Assembly (NCBI GenBank): GCA_029279965.1 | Contig: JAJUHJ010000008.1 | Location: forward strand, 1 to 50,455 | Source of the DNA: Phyllobacteriaceae bacterium | GTDB lineage: Bacteria > Pseudomonadota > Alphaproteobacteria > Rhizobiales > Rhizobiaceae | DNA: 50,455 nt | Direction: 5' to 3' | Shown: positions 1 through 8,701 of the stretch, one piece after another | How positions within the stretch are numbered: the stretch's first letter is position 1 | Layout: the number at the start of each line of letters is the position of its first letter | The notes under the pieces: model-generated | Told to the model about the DNA's origin: nothing | Seen by the model: only the letters and a program-made list of their open reading frames with translations | Database searches by the model: none | Made by a program: the position numbers and the translations under genes

Positions 1-136
1 CAACGGTGTCGACAAGCAGGTCGTGGGCCAGGTTGCCGCCGAGATCCGCAGGTTCCGCCCACCCGAGCCTTATAAGGGCAAGGGGGTGAAGTACGCGGAG
101 GAGACAATCGTCCGCAAGGAAGGCAAGAAGAAGTAG
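1..136 (+). CDS. rplF: 50S ribosomal protein L6, C-terminal part (partial)
   Basis: The reading frame enters from outside the window and ends at a TAG at 134-136; only the last 44 codons are present. The translated tail contains the L6 C-terminal signature ([21 protein letters not shown], then a KYAEE stretch) and ends in a lysine-rich tail. L6 binds 23S rRNA near the sarcin-ricin loop and factor-binding centre of the large subunit. It lies 13 bp upstream of rplR in the spc-type ribosomal operon, as expected for this family. The start is not visible. Confidence 0.95.
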   Translation, partial: NGVDKQVVGQVAAEIRRFRPPEPYKGKGVKYAEETIVRKEGKKK

Positions 137-149
137 GGAACGCGAGATC

Positions 150-509
150 ATGGTATCGAGAAAATCCGTGACGCGGCGTGCCAGTCGCGTTCGCCGTAAG
201 CTGAAGATGGTTGCCGGTGAACGCCTGCGGCTATCGATTTATCGCTCGTCGAAGAATATCTATGCTCAGGTCATCGATGACGCGAAGGGGCATACGCTTG
301 CTTCCGCGTCCACGCTTGAGAAGGATCTGAAGGGCAAGCTGAAGACAGGCGCCGATACGGCGGCGGCAAGCGAGGTTGGCAAGCTTCTTGCCGAGCGTGC
401 AAAGAAGGCAGGGGTCGAAAAGGTCATTTTCGATCGCGGTGCCTATCTTTATCATGGCCGCGTCAAGGCATTGGCCGATGCCGCCCGGGAGGGCGGGCTG
501 AACTTCTAA
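150..509 (+). CDS. rplR: 50S ribosomal protein L18
   Basis: This 119-residue protein has the usual L18 length. It has a basic N-terminus rich in Arg/Lys and the family C-terminal block [21 protein letters not shown]18 binds 5S rRNA and helps place it in the central protuberance of the large subunit. The ATG at 150 follows rplF by 13 bp, with only a weak purine stretch as ribosome site, so translational coupling within the operon is likely. Gene order rplF-rplR-rpsE is the standard spc-operon order. Confidence 0.97.
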   Translation: MVSRKSVTRRASRVRRKLKMVAGERLRLSIYRSSKNIYAQVIDDAKGHTLASASTLEKDLKGKLKTGADTAAASEVGKLLAERAKKAGVEKVIFDRGAYLYHGRVKALADAAREGGLNF

Positions 510-585
510 CCGCCCGGCGGGCGCAGTTTGGCGCCCGGGGCATAGCGCAACCCCGTGCTTCCGGAAAAGAACAAGGACAAGGACA

Positions 586-1146
586 ATGGCACAAGGCCGT
601 AGGGACGACCGCCGCGATCGTGAAGAGCGCGACAGTGAGTTCGTCGATAAGCTCGTTCACATCAACCGTGTCGCTAAAGTGGTCAAGGGCGGTCGCCGTT
701 TCGGTTTCGCCGCCCTCGTCGTCGTCGGCGATCAGAAAGGCCGGGTCGGTTTCGGCCATGGTAAAGCTCGCGAGGTGCCGGAGGCGATCCGCAAGGCGAC
801 CGAGAGTGCCAAGCGCGACATGATCTTCGTTCCGCTGCGCGGCGGCCTTACATTGCATCACGATGTCCATGGCCGTCATGGCGCGGGGCGGGTGATACTG
901 CGTGCAGCAAAGCCAGGTACGGGAATCATTGCCGGTGGTCCCATGCGTGCCGTTTTCGAGACGCTGGGCATGCAGGACGTTGTCGCCAAGTCGGTCGGTT
1001 CGTCCAATCCCTACAACATGGTGCGCGCCACCTTTGACGCGCTGAAGCGCCAGATGCATCCGAAAGACGTGGCCAGTCAGCGTGGCATTAAGTATTCCAC
1101 CCTGCAGGCGCGCCGCGGCGCTGTTGCAGCCGGTGCGGAAGAGTAG
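586..1146 (+). CDS. rpsE: 30S ribosomal protein S5
   Basis: A 186-residue protein with a charged N-terminal extension (about 15 residues of Arg/Asp/Glu), then the S5 N-terminal double-stranded-RNA-binding fold ([38 protein letters not shown]) and the S5 C-terminal domain ([19 protein letters not shown]). S5 sits at the mRNA entry side of the small subunit and takes part in decoding fidelity. The start ATG follows an A/G-rich stretch (aagaacaaggacaagg). The 76-bp spacer from rplR holds a short GC-rich palindromic run but no clear terminator. It is slightly longer than the enterobacterial protein, as usual for alphaproteobacteria. Confidence 0.97.
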   Translation: MAQGRRDDRRDREERDSEFVDKLVHINRVAKVVKGGRRFGFAALVVVGDQKGRVGFGHGKAREVPEAIRKATESAKRDMIFVPLRGGLTLHHDVHGRHGAGRVILRAAKPGTGIIAGGPMRAVFETLGMQDVVAKSVGSSNPYNMVRATFDALKRQMHPKDVASQRGIKYSTLQARRGAVAAGAEE

Positions 1147-1179
1147 GCTGCACGCGGCCCATTGTGAGGATTGACAAAG

Positions 1180-1380
1180 ATGGCTGAGAAGAAGAAGGGC
1201 AAGACGATCACCGTCGAGCAGATCGGCAGCCCCATTCGCCGTCCCAAGGAGCAGCGCGCAACGCTGATCGGCTTGGGACTCAACAAGATGCATCGCCGCG
1301 CCACCCTGGAAGATACGCCTTCCGTTCGCGGTATGATCTCCACCGTGCAGCATCTCGTCCGCGTCGTCGACGAGGCCTGA
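1180..1380 (+). CDS. rpmD: 50S ribosomal protein L30
   Basis: A 66-residue L30 with the typical core [20 protein letters not shown] and GLGLNKMHR. It is a small 23S rRNA-binding protein of the large subunit. The ATG at 1180 is preferred over the in-frame TTG at 1171, because a GTGAGGA ribosome site lies 9 nt upstream of the ATG and the family normally starts MAEKK. It sits between rpsE (33 bp upstream) and rplO (20 bp downstream) in the usual operon order. Confidence 0.95.
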   Translation: MAEKKKGKTITVEQIGSPIRRPKEQRATLIGLGLNKMHRRATLEDTPSVRGMISTVQHLVRVVDEA

Positions 1381-1400
1381 GAGACGAGGAGCAGAAGGTC

Positions 1401-1874
1401 ATGAAACTCAACGAACTCAGGGACCAGGATGGCGCGACGCATGCGCGCAAGCGTGTCGGGCGTGGCATCGGTTCGGGCACCGGCAAAACCGGTGGACGCG
1501 GCGTCAAGGGCCAGAAGTCACGCTCCGGCGTGGCAATCAAGGGTTTCGAAGGCGGCCAGATGCCGATTTACCGGCGCCTGCCCAAACGCGGCTTCAAGAA
1601 CATTTTCGGCAAGGACTTCAATGAGGTCTCCGTTGGCCGTATCCAGGCCGCCATTGATGCCAAGAAGCTGGACGAGACGGCAACCATCGACACTGCAGCC
1701 CTCTTGAAAGCTGGCGTGATCCGCCGCGCCAAGGACGGCGTGCGCGTGCTGAGCGACGGCGATCTGAAGGCAAAGGTCGTGCTCGAGGTCGCTGGCGCCT
1801 CCAAAGCGGCCGTGGAAAAGATCGAGAAAGCCGGCGGTTCGATCACGCTTCCGGAAAAGAAGGCCGCTGAATAG
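1401..1874 (+). CDS. rplO: 50S ribosomal protein L15
   Basis: 157 residues, the normal L15 length. The glycine- and lysine-rich N-terminal region ([24 protein letters not shown]) is the rRNA-binding extension typical of L15. It is followed by [17 protein letters not shown] and a C-terminal globular domain with [14 protein letters not shown]15 is a late-assembly protein of the large subunit. A GAGGAG-like site lies upstream of the ATG. The stop is followed by a perfect 11-bp hairpin before secY. Confidence 0.97.
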   Translation: MKLNELRDQDGATHARKRVGRGIGSGTGKTGGRGVKGQKSRSGVAIKGFEGGQMPIYRRLPKRGFKNIFGKDFNEVSVGRIQAAIDAKKLDETATIDTAALLKAGVIRRAKDGVRVLSDGDLKAKVVLEVAGASKAAVEKIEKAGGSITLPEKKAAE

Positions 1875-1884
1875 GTTTAAAAGG

Positions 1885-1910
1885 CAAGCGGCGGGATAGC
1901 CCGCCGCTTG
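1885..1910 (+). other. Perfect 11-bp hairpin in the rplO-secY spacer
   Basis: CAAGCGGCGGG (1885-1895) and CCCGCCGCTTG (1900-1910) are perfect reverse complements separated by the tetraloop ATAG. No run of T follows, so this is not a canonical intrinsic terminator. It could act as a processing or RNA-stability element, or a partial attenuator, between the ribosomal-protein genes and secY. The whole spacer is 211 bp. The hairpin is seen directly; the function is inference. Confidence 0.6.
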
Positions 1911-2085
1911 CAACTTGATCTTCCCGAGCCTATCTCGGGTGCCGGCATATGCGCCCGAGTCTCAGCGGCGCGGGGCATGCCAGGCAAACGACCCGCCAAG
2001 TCCAGTTTAGCGCGGACAAATCGGTGGGCCAGCCTCCACGTTTCCTGGTCGCGCATGGGGCGCGCGACGAAGCGGAGAATTCTTT

Positions 2086-3426
2086 ATGGCATCGGCAGCC
2101 GAGCAACTTGCTTCCAATCTCAATTTTGCGGCCTTCGCCAAGGCCGAGGACCTCAAGAAGCGGATCTGGTTCACCCTCGGCGCGTTGCTCGTCTATCGGC
2201 TTGGTACCTATATCCCGATGCCGGGCATCAACCCGGAAGCTTTCGCGCAGGCGTTTCAGCAGCAATCCGGCGGCGTTCTCGGCATGTTCAACATGTTTGC
2301 CGGCGGCGCGGTGGAGCGCATGGCCATCTTCGCGCTCGGCATTATGCCTTATATCTCCGCGTCGATCATCATGCAGCTCATGACTTCCGTCGTTCCATCT
2401 TTGGAGCAACTGAAGAAGGAGGGCGAGCAAGGCCGCAAGGTCATCAACCAATATACGCGCTACGGCACGGTGCTGCTTGCTACGGTTCAGGCTTATGGCA
2501 TTGCGGTGGGGCTTGAGAGCGGGGCCGACATCGTCACGGATCCAGGCTGGTTCTTCCGCATTTCGGCGGTCATCACGCTGGTCGGCGGCACCATGTTCCT
2601 GATGTGGCTGGGCGAACAGATCACTGCGCGCGGCATTGGCAACGGTATTTCGCTCATCATTTTCTCCGGCATTGTCGCCGGGCTCCCGTCAGCCATCGGT
2701 GGCACGCTGGAACTGGGCAGAACGGGTGCCATGTCGACGGGGCTGATCCTGGCCATCATAGTGCTCGCCGTGGTGGTTATTGGCGTGATCGTCTTTTTCG
2801 AGCGGGCGCAGCGCCGGCTTTTGATCCAGTATCCGAAAAGGCAGGTAGGCAACCGTATGTTCCAGGGGGACACGTCGCACCTGCCGCTGAAGTTGAATAC
2901 CTCCGGCGTCATTCCGCCGATCTTTGCGTCCTCGCTGCTTTTGCTGCCGACGACCGCTGCCGGTTTCACGGACACCACACAGCTCCCGGGGTGGGCGGGT
3001 ACCGTTCTGGCCACGCTCGGCCATGGCCAGCCGCTGTACATGATCCTTTACGCCGCGTTGATTGCCTTCTTCGCATTCTTCTACACGGCTATCGTGTTCA
3101 ACCCGAAGGACACGGCCGACCAGCTCAAGAAGCATTCGGGCTTCATTCCAGGCTATCGGCCAGGGGAGCGGACGGCTGAATATATCGATTATGTGCTGAC
3201 GCGCATTACGGTTGTCGGTGCCATCTATCTCGTTCTTGTGTGTTTGCTTCCCGAGTTTCTGATCTCGGCGACCGGCGTGCCCTTTTATCTGGGTGGTACA
3301 TCGCTGTTGATCGTCGTCAGCGTGACCCTCGATACGGTATCGCAGGTCCAGGGGCACCTTATTGCGCATCAGTACGAGGGACTGATCAAAAAATCGAAGC
3401 TGCGTGGCGGCAGGAGGGGACGATGA
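2086..3426 (+). CDS. secY: Preprotein translocase subunit SecY
   Basis: A 446-residue multispanning membrane protein, the core channel of the SecYEG translocon that moves unfolded proteins across or into the inner membrane. It shows family landmarks: [11 protein letters not shown] near the first segment, the plug-region [27 protein letters not shown], the cytosolic loop [19 protein letters not shown], and [21 protein letters not shown]. About ten hydrophobic segments can be counted. The start ATG at 2086 follows a GGAG site. The stop overlaps the adk start by 4 bp. secG is also in this window, at 25523. Confidence 0.97.
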   Translation: MASAAEQLASNLNFAAFAKAEDLKKRIWFTLGALLVYRLGTYIPMPGINPEAFAQAFQQQSGGVLGMFNMFAGGAVERMAIFALGIMPYISASIIMQLMTSVVPSLEQLKKEGEQGRKVINQYTRYGTVLLATVQAYGIAVGLESGADIVTDPGWFFRISAVITLVGGTMFLMWLGEQITARGIGNGISLIIFSGIVAGLPSAIGGTLELGRTGAMSTGLILAIIVLAVVVIGVIVFFERAQRRLLIQYPKRQVGNRMFQGDTSHLPLKLNTSGVIPPIFASSLLLLPTTAAGFTDTTQLPGWAGTVLATLGHGQPLYMILYAALIAFFAFFYTAIVFNPKDTADQLKKHSGFIPGYRPGERTAEYIDYVLTRITVVGAIYLVLVCLLPEFLISATGVPFYLGGTSLLIVVSVTLDTVSQVQGHLIAHQYEGLIKKSKLRGGRRGR

Positions 3427-4073
3427 GGCTCATACTTCTCGGGCCGCCGGGAGCAGGCAAGGGAACGCAAGCGCAGAGGCTGGTTCGAAGCCTCGGTATT
3501 CCGCAGCTTTCCACCGGAGACATGCTGCGTAAGGCCGTTGCCGAAGGCACTGAGGTGGGGCGTAAGGCCAAGTCGGTGATGGATGCCGGCCAACTCGTGT
3601 CCGATGAGATCGTCAATCAGATCGTCTCCGCTCGCATCGATGAGCCCGACTGCGCCAATGGCTTTATACTGGATGGCTATCCGCGCACGCTGGTTCAGGC
3701 TGATGCCGTGGAGAAGATGTTGTCGGACAAGGGACTTGCCCTCGACGCCGTCATCGAGCTCAAGGTGGACGACGAGGCGCTGGTCGACCGCATTGCCGGC
3801 CGCTATACCTGCGCGAAATGTGGTGCCGGCTACCACGACACCAATTTGAAGCCGAAGACGGAAGGCGTGTGCGATCAGTGCGGGTCGACCGAGTTCAAGC
3901 GGCGTGCGGACGACCGGCCAGATACCGTCAAGGCCCGGCTTTGGTCCTACTATAAGGACACCGCGCCACTGATCGGCTATTATTATGCAAAGGACAAGCT
4001 TCATACCGTAGACGGTATGGCCAATATCGAGGACGTGACCAGCGAGATCGAAAAGATCGTGCGGTCGTCCTGA
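3423..4073 (+). CDS. adk: Adenylate kinase, zinc-LID type
   Basis: A 216-residue enzyme that interconverts ATP + AMP and 2 ADP in the cytoplasm. The P-loop GPPGAGKGT is at residues 7-15 and the AMP-binding LDGYPRT near 83-89. The LID domain carries four cysteines (130, 133, 150, 153) in a C-X2-C-X16-C-X2-C arrangement, so it is the zinc-binding long form. The ATG at 3423 overlaps the secY stop in an ATGA junction and is preceded by GGAGGGG. A longer upstream frame lies inside secY and is not credible. secY-adk adjacency is the standard arrangement. Confidence 0.97.
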   Translation: MRLILLGPPGAGKGTQAQRLVRSLGIPQLSTGDMLRKAVAEGTEVGRKAKSVMDAGQLVSDEIVNQIVSARIDEPDCANGFILDGYPRTLVQADAVEKMLSDKGLALDAVIELKVDDEALVDRIAGRYTCAKCGAGYHDTNLKPKTEGVCDQCGSTEFKRRADDRPDTVKARLWSYYKDTAPLIGYYYAKDKLHTVDGMANIEDVTSEIEKIVRSS

Positions 4074-4176
4074 CATTTACGGAAGTGGCAGAAGGCGCAC
4101 CGCCGGTGAGCATCTGTGAGTTGCCGGAAAATATGAAGTCCGGGGGCCCATCTGCCATTGTCGCAGGCATCGGGAG

Positions 4177-4205
4177 TTGACTTTTCCCGGCGATTCCGTC
4201 AAGGA
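4177..4205 (+). promoter_or_regulatory. Possible promoter upstream of rpsM
   Basis: In the 266-bp spacer between adk and rpsM there is a good -35-like hexamer TTGACT (4177-4182). The hexamer 17 bp further on is CAAGGA (4200-4205), a poor -10 match, so this is only a weak candidate. An internal promoter would let rpsM-rpsK-rpoA-rplQ be transcribed separately from the upstream ribosomal genes. Confidence 0.25.
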
Positions 4206-4266
4206 CCGTGCCAAATCGCTTGAATGTCAAAGCGGTCGGCACCCGTTCAGAAAGTCGATGGCGGGA

Positions 4267-4290
4267 GCCGGGCGCTTTGTCTTGCCCGGC
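4267..4290 (+). other. Hairpin in the rpsM leader
   Basis: GCCGGGC (4267-4273) and GCCCGGC (4284-4290) form a 7-bp stem with a 10-nt loop, about 50 nt upstream of the rpsM start. Its place in the leader of the alpha-type operon makes a regulatory RNA structure possible, but the sequence does not match a leader family I recognise. Confidence 0.4.
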
Positions 4291-4339
4291 CAAATACGAA
4301 ATACCGCCGAAAAGGTGGTGGAAATTAAGGAGAACCGGC

Positions 4340-4708
4340 GTGGCCCGTATTGCTGGCGTCAACATACCGACCAACAAGCGCGTGGTGATCGCGCTTCAAT
4401 ATATTCACGGCATCGGGCCGAAGCTTGCCCGTGACATTGTCTCGAAGGTGAACATTCCCGACGAACGTCGCGTGAATGAGCTGACCGATGCGGAAGTCCT
4501 GCAGATCCGGGAAACTATCGACCGCGAATATCAGGTCGAGGGCGATCTGCGTCGCGAAACGTCGATGAACATCAAGCGTCTGATGGATTTGGGCTGTTAC
4601 CGGGGGCTCCGGCACCGCCGCTCGCTGCCGGTTCGCGGCCAGCGCACGCACACCAATGCGCGTACGCGCAAGGGCCCGGCAAAGCCCATCGCAGGCAAAA
4701 GGAAGTAA
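4340..4708 (+). CDS. rpsM: 30S ribosomal protein S13
   Basis: 122 residues, normal S13 length. It begins [15 protein letters not shown] and contains IHGIGPKLA (helix-hairpin-helix region), [33 protein letters not shown] and a basic tail. S13 contacts the head of 16S rRNA, the P-site tRNA and bridges to the large subunit. The start is a GTG at 4340 with a strong AAGGAG site at 4327-4332. A longer frame starting at 4208 would add 44 residues unlike S13 and is rejected. It opens the S13-S11-alpha-L17 group. Confidence 0.96.
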   Translation: MARIAGVNIPTNKRVVIALQYIHGIGPKLARDIVSKVNIPDERRVNELTDAEVLQIRETIDREYQVEGDLRRETSMNIKRLMDLGCYRGLRHRRSLPVRGQRTHTNARTRKGPAKPIAGKRK

Positions 4709-4711
4709 TCT

Positions 4712-4779
4712 GGTGAATGGTTGATGTGAATGGGTGGCAGCCGCGACTACGGCGCTGCAGCATTCCCAAACCATTCACC
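4712..4779 (+). other. Long stem-loop in the rpsM-rpsK spacer
   Basis: GGTGAATGGTT (4712-4722) is a perfect reverse complement of AACCATTCACC (4769-4779). Inside it GAATG (4728-4732) can pair with CATTC (4761-4765), and GCAGC (4737-4741) with GCTGC (4754-4758), so nearly the whole 68 nt can fold into one bulged stem. It fills most of the 126-bp gap between rpsM and rpsK and ends about 55 nt before the rpsK start. Such a fold between two genes of one operon suggests RNA-level control or processing. The folding is seen; the role is inference. Confidence 0.6.
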
Positions 4780-4834
4780 TGCAGGTGTAGCCGCTGGAAT
4801 TACGGCGGTGCAGAGATCGTTTGAAAGGAAGACT

Positions 4835-5224
4835 ATGGCCAAGGAAGCCACGCGCGTTCGCCGTCGTGAGCGCAAGAACATCTCGTCGGGCGTTGCGCAC
4901 GTCAATTCGAGCTTCAACAATACCATGATTACCATCACGGACGCGCAGGGCAATGCGATTGCCTGGTCGTCTGCCGGTGCTCAGGGGTTCAAAGGTTCGC
5001 GCAAGTCGACCCCGTTCGCTGCACAGGTGGCAGCGGAGGATTGCGCGCGCAAAGCAGCCGAGCATGGAATGCGCACGCTCGAAGTTGAAGTTTCCGGTCC
5101 GGGCTCAGGCCGGGAATCGGCGTTGCGCGCCTTGCAGGCGGCCGGCTTCACCATTACCTCCATCCGTGATGTGACCCCCATCCCGCACAACGGATGTCGC
5201 CCGCGCAAGAAGCGGCGGGTCTAA
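4835..5224 (+). CDS. rpsK: 30S ribosomal protein S11
   Basis: 129 residues, the usual S11 size. It contains [50 protein letters not shown] and the highly conserved C-terminus [19 protein letters not shown]11 forms part of the small-subunit platform near the mRNA 3-prime side. The ATG at 4835 with GAAAGGA upstream fits the family start MAKE; an in-frame extension back to 4730 would include the spacer stem-loop and is rejected. It is followed after 95 bp by rpoA. Confidence 0.97.
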   Translation: MAKEATRVRRRERKNISSGVAHVNSSFNNTMITITDAQGNAIAWSSAGAQGFKGSRKSTPFAAQVAAEDCARKAAEHGMRTLEVEVSGPGSGRESALRALQAAGFTITSIRDVTPIPHNGCRPRKKRRV

Positions 5225-5319
5225 GAAACGTTGTTCCGTAAGAGCGCTTTCGCGCTCCTCTGCGGTTTCCAGAGCGCCCGTCACGATTGGATGGTGGCGG
5301 GGTAACGGAAGGAAGTATC

Positions 5320-6330
5320 ATGATCCAAAAAAACTGGCAGGAACTCATCAAGCCCAACAAGATCGAGTTCACGTCGAAAGGCAGCACGCAGACCACACTC
5401 GTTGCCGAACCGCTGGAGCGTGGTTTTGGCCTGACGCTCGGCAATGCACTTCGCCGTGTGCTGCTTTCCTCGCTGCGCGGCGCGGCCGTGACGGCAGTGC
5501 AGATCGACGGCGTCCTGCACGAATTCTCCTCCATTGCCGGTGTGCGCGAGGATGTCACCGACATCGTGCTCAACATCAAGGAAGTCGCAATCCGTATGGA
5601 GGGCGACGGGCCGAAGCGCATGGTTGTGCGCAAGCAGGGCCCTGGCGTCGTCACCGCGGGCGATATCCAGACCGTGGGCGATGTTGAGATCCTCAATCCG
5701 GATCATGCGATCTGCACGCTCGATCAGGATGCCGAGATCCGGATGGAGTTCACGGTTGATACAGGCAAGGGTTATGTGCCTGCCGACCGCAATCGCGCCG
5801 AAGATGCACCGATCGGTCTCATTCCGGTCGACAGCCTCTACTCGCCCGTCAAGAAGGTGTCGTACAAGGTGGAGAACACCCGCGAGGGACAGGTTCTCGA
5901 TTATGACAAGCTCACCATGACGATTGAGACGGATGGCTCGGTTACTGGTGAGGATGCGGTGGCTTATGCCGCGCGTATCTTGCAGGATCAGCTTGGTCTC
6001 TTCGTCAACTTCGAGGAGCCGCAGAAGGAGCAGCCGGCGGAGCAGGTTACGGAACTGGCCTTCAACCCGGCGCTTCTGAAGAAGGTCGACGAGTTGGAGC
6101 TTTCCGTCCGCTCGGCCAACTGCCTGAAGAACGACAACATTGTCTACATTGGCGACCTGATCCAGAAGACGGAAGCCGAGATGCTGCGCACGCCAAACTT
6201 CGGCCGCAAGTCGCTCAACGAGATCAAGGAAGTGTTGGCATCGATGGGCCTGCATCTGGGCATGGAAGTTCAGGACTGGCCGCCGGACAATATCGAAGAG
6301 CTCGCCAAGCGCTACGAAGATCAGTATTGA
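5320..6330 (+). CDS. rpoA: DNA-directed RNA polymerase subunit alpha
   Basis: 336 residues. The N-terminal dimerisation domain (about 1-235) carries [18 protein letters not shown] and the C-terminal domain (about 250-320) carries the helix-hairpin-helix [11 protein letters not shown]-type motif (here [18 protein letters not shown]) that contacts UP elements and activators. Alpha dimers nucleate assembly of core polymerase. The ATG at 5320 follows GGAAGGA; an in-frame start at 5287 lacks a better site and is not the family start. The 95-bp upstream spacer holds a small hairpin, GAGCGC (5242-5247) with GCGCTC (5252-5257). Confidence 0.97.
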   Translation: MIQKNWQELIKPNKIEFTSKGSTQTTLVAEPLERGFGLTLGNALRRVLLSSLRGAAVTAVQIDGVLHEFSSIAGVREDVTDIVLNIKEVAIRMEGDGPKRMVVRKQGPGVVTAGDIQTVGDVEILNPDHAICTLDQDAEIRMEFTVDTGKGYVPADRNRAEDAPIGLIPVDSLYSPVKKVSYKVENTREGQVLDYDKLTMTIETDGSVTGEDAVAYAARILQDQLGLFVNFEEPQKEQPAEQVTELAFNPALLKKVDELELSVRSANCLKNDNIVYIGDLIQKTEAEMLRTPNFGRKSLNEIKEVLASMGLHLGMEVQDWPPDNIEELAKRYEDQY

Positions 6331-6371
6331 CCCTTGTGGCGGCACGCCTGGGGATTTGAAGGAGATAAGCC

Positions 6372-6803
6372 ATGCGCCACGGAAAATCCGGCCGCAAGCT
6401 GAACAGGACATCGAGCCACCGAAAAGCGATGTTTGCCAATATGGCGGCTTCGCTCATCGAGCATGAGCAGATCGTTACGACGCTTCCCAAAGCCAAGGAG
6501 TTGCGTCCGATCGTGGAGAAGCTGGTCACGCTGGGCAAGCGGGGTGACCTGCACGCGCGTCGCCGGGCCATTGCAGCCATTCGCAACGAAGAGCTGGTGC
6601 GGCGTCTGTTCGACACCGTGGCACCGCGTTATGCGGAACGGAACGGCGGATATACCCGCGTTCTGAAGGCAGGTTTTCGCCATGGCGATAATGCGCCCAT
6701 GGCCGTCATCGAGTTCGTCGATCGTGATGTGGAGGCCAAGGGTGCAGTCGATCGCGCCCGTGTGGAAGCCGAAGCGGCAACGGAAGAAGCTGAAGCGGCG
6801 TGA
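6372..6803 (+). CDS. rplQ: 50S ribosomal protein L17
   Basis: 143 residues. The N-terminus [24 protein letters not shown] and the block [19 protein letters not shown] are diagnostic of L17. The last 20 or so residues are an Ala/Glu-rich tail, common in alphaproteobacterial L17. It is the last gene of the ribosomal operon, with AAGGAGAT upstream of the ATG, and an intrinsic terminator 28 bp after the stop. Confidence 0.97.
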   Translation: MRHGKSGRKLNRTSSHRKAMFANMAASLIEHEQIVTTLPKAKELRPIVEKLVTLGKRGDLHARRRAIAAIRNEELVRRLFDTVAPRYAERNGGYTRVLKAGFRHGDNAPMAVIEFVDRDVEAKGAVDRARVEAEAATEEAEAA

Positions 6804-6831
6804 TGCCGTAGGCAATGAACGCTCTATCGAG

Positions 6832-6853
6832 AAGGGGCCTCTGGCCCCTTTTT
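6832..6853 (+). terminator. Intrinsic terminator of the ribosomal operon
   Basis: AAGGGGCC (6832-6839), loop TCT, GGCCCCTT (6843-6850), then more T to 6853. An 8-bp GC-rich stem running into a T tract just after rplQ is a classical Rho-independent terminator. Confidence 0.92.
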
Positions 6854-7218
6854 CGTTCGCGGTTGGACATAAGGAAGCGCGGCTGGCGCCGGGACTGATT
6901 TATCGTTGCCCTCCCAGCCGGGGCTCCATTCCGTAACCGCACTTGGGGATCCGGATACGCACCGGGCGTCGTAGCCTGACTTCCGGAGTAACGGTATACC
7001 CCGAGGCTTGAAGGGGATCCGCATCGGCCGGCGCGGTGCTGCATGCGCGGTCGCTTCATTCGAAGCCGTCTGCTTTCATGCAGAGGAACGCCAGATGGCA
7101 GGAATCTGGCGTGGTGAGGATAACGCCTCTCGGGCGTGGATTTGCTGCCTTCCAAAGTGCACAATCATTTGTGACAAGAGACGCTCTTTTGCGTTCGGGG
7201 CACTATCGGATTCGGAAC
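6854..7218. other. Gap between the rplQ terminator and the DegQ-like gene
   Basis: About 365 bp with no convincing gene; frames here on both strands have no family resemblance. Two short inverted repeats are visible: GCCAGAT (7090-7096) with ATCTGGC (7104-7110), and ACGCC (7123-7127) with GGCGT (7133-7137). These lie about 80-130 bp before the protease start and may belong to its promoter/operator region. No tRNA fold and no convincing -35/-10 pair was found. Confidence 0.5.
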
Positions 7219-8697
7219 ATGATGATACGGCTGGCGCTTGCTGCGCTTTTTGCGGTCTCTTTGGTTTCCGGCGTCTCGCCGCCGGCTGTTGCGCAGGACC
7301 AAAACGGTCAGGGTCTGTTGCAACAATTGCTGCGCGGCACGCGCGGTGAGGGAACCGCTGGCGGTACAGGTGAACCGACCAGGCGCGTTCCCTTTTCATC
7401 GGAGCAAATTCAGCTCTCCTTTGCGCCGCTTGTGCGTGAGACAGCTCTCTCCGTGGTTAACGTGTATGCATCGTCGCGGGTCGAGATGCGTTCGCCTTTT
7501 ATGGGGGACCCATTTTTCGAGCGGTTCTTCGATTTTCCGCAGATGCCGCCGCGCGTTCAATCTTCGCTGGGCTCGGGCGTCGTAGTCGATTCGTCCGGCA
7601 TTATCGTTACCAATTATCACGTCATCCGTCAGGCGGACGAGGTGAAGGTAGCGATGGCCGACGGGCGGGAGTTCTCGAGCGAAATTCTCCTGAAAGATGA
7701 GGGGCTCGATCTCGCGGTTCTCAAGATCGACGGCGCGGATTCCTTTCCAACGGCGCGTCTTGGGGATTCGGAAGCCTTGGAGGTCGGTGATCTTGTTCTT
7801 GCCATCGGCAATCCCTTTGGCATTGGGCAGACGACCACCAGCGGCATCGTGTCGGCGCTGGCCCGCACACCGAGCGGCATTTCCGATTTCGGCTTCTTTA
7901 TTCAAACCGATGCTGCCATCAACCCGGGCAACTCCGGTGGTGCGCTTATCAACATGAAGGGCGAGGTGATCGGCATCAACACCGCCATTTTCAGTCGCTC
8001 TGGAGGTTCCAACGGCATCGGTTTCGCCATTCCGGCCAATGTCGTGCGCGCTGTCGTGGATGCGGCGAAGCGTGGTGCGGATTATTTTCAGCGTCCCTAT
8101 GTCGGCGCGAGCTTTGAAGCTGTAACGCCTGAGATTGCTGAGGCGTTGGGAATGGATCGGCCTGTGGGTGCCCTGACGACCAACATCGTGCCGGACAGCC
8201 CTGCCGCAAGAGCCGGGCTTAAGGCCGCCGACGTGGTGGTGGCGGTGAACGGCAATCCGACCGACACGCCGGAAGCCCTGGAATATCGTTTGGCCACCTT
8301 GCCGATTGGCGAAACGGCAGAGATCGAAATTTTGCGCAATGGCGAACGGCTGGAACTGGCGCTGCCTGTCGAGCGCGCGCCAGAAGGTGAGGGGCGGCAG
8401 GCGGAGATCGGCGGCAGAGGCCCCTTTGCCGGCGCGCGTGTGGCAGAGCTCTCGCCGGCGCTTGCCCAGCGCATGCGCCTTGATGTCAATCGAACAGGTG
8501 TGGTTGTCGTGGCTCTTGCGCGCGGAGCGCCGGCGGCGAGCATCGGCCTCAGGCCGGGTGATATCATCCGCGAGATCAACGGAGAGGGTATCACCACGGT
8601 CGAACAGATGAAGGCGCTTGCCGAAAGTGGCGAACGCTGGTGGCGGTTCACGATCGAGCGCGACGGGCGCACCATCAGACAGACGATGCGGTTCTAA
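7219..8697 (+). CDS. Periplasmic serine protease of the DegP/DegQ (HtrA) family
   Basis: 492 residues. Residues 1-26 are a Sec signal peptide with cleavage expected after AVA (26). The trypsin-like domain has the triad His134 (TNYHVI), Asp164 (LDLAVL) and Ser239 (NPGNSGGA). Two PDZ domains follow, about 285-375 and 395-485. HtrA enzymes degrade or refold damaged envelope proteins. The ATG at 7219 (next ATG at 7222) gives a clean signal peptide; a longer frame from 7036 would bury it. No strong ribosome site is visible. The stop is 4 bp before rarA, so the two genes are probably co-transcribed. Which of DegP, DegQ or DegS it matches best cannot be told here; the two PDZ domains argue against DegS. 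Confidence 0.93.
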   Translation: MMIRLALAALFAVSLVSGVSPPAVAQDQNGQGLLQQLLRGTRGEGTAGGTGEPTRRVPFSSEQIQLSFAPLVRETALSVVNVYASSRVEMRSPFMGDPFFERFFDFPQMPPRVQSSLGSGVVVDSSGIIVTNYHVIRQADEVKVAMADGREFSSEILLKDEGLDLAVLKIDGADSFPTARLGDSEALEVGDLVLAIGNPFGIGQTTTSGIVSALARTPSGISDFGFFIQTDAAINPGNSGGALINMKGEVIGINTAIFSRSGGSNGIGFAIPANVVRAVVDAAKRGADYFQRPYVGASFEAVTPEIAEALGMDRPVGALTTNIVPDSPAARAGLKAADVVVAVNGNPTDTPEALEYRLATLPIGETAEIEILRNGERLELALPVERAPEGEGRQAEIGGRGPFAGARVAELSPALAQRMRLDVNRTGVVVVALARGAPAASIGLRPGDIIREINGEGITTVEQMKALAESGERWWRFTIERDGRTIRQTMRF

Positions 8698-8701
8698 CGA
8701 A

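Noticed and set aside
5281-6411. Long minus-strand open frame (376 codons) across rpoA
   Set aside because: It lies opposite a certain rpoA gene, has no family motif, and is the expected antisense shadow of GC-rich codon usage.
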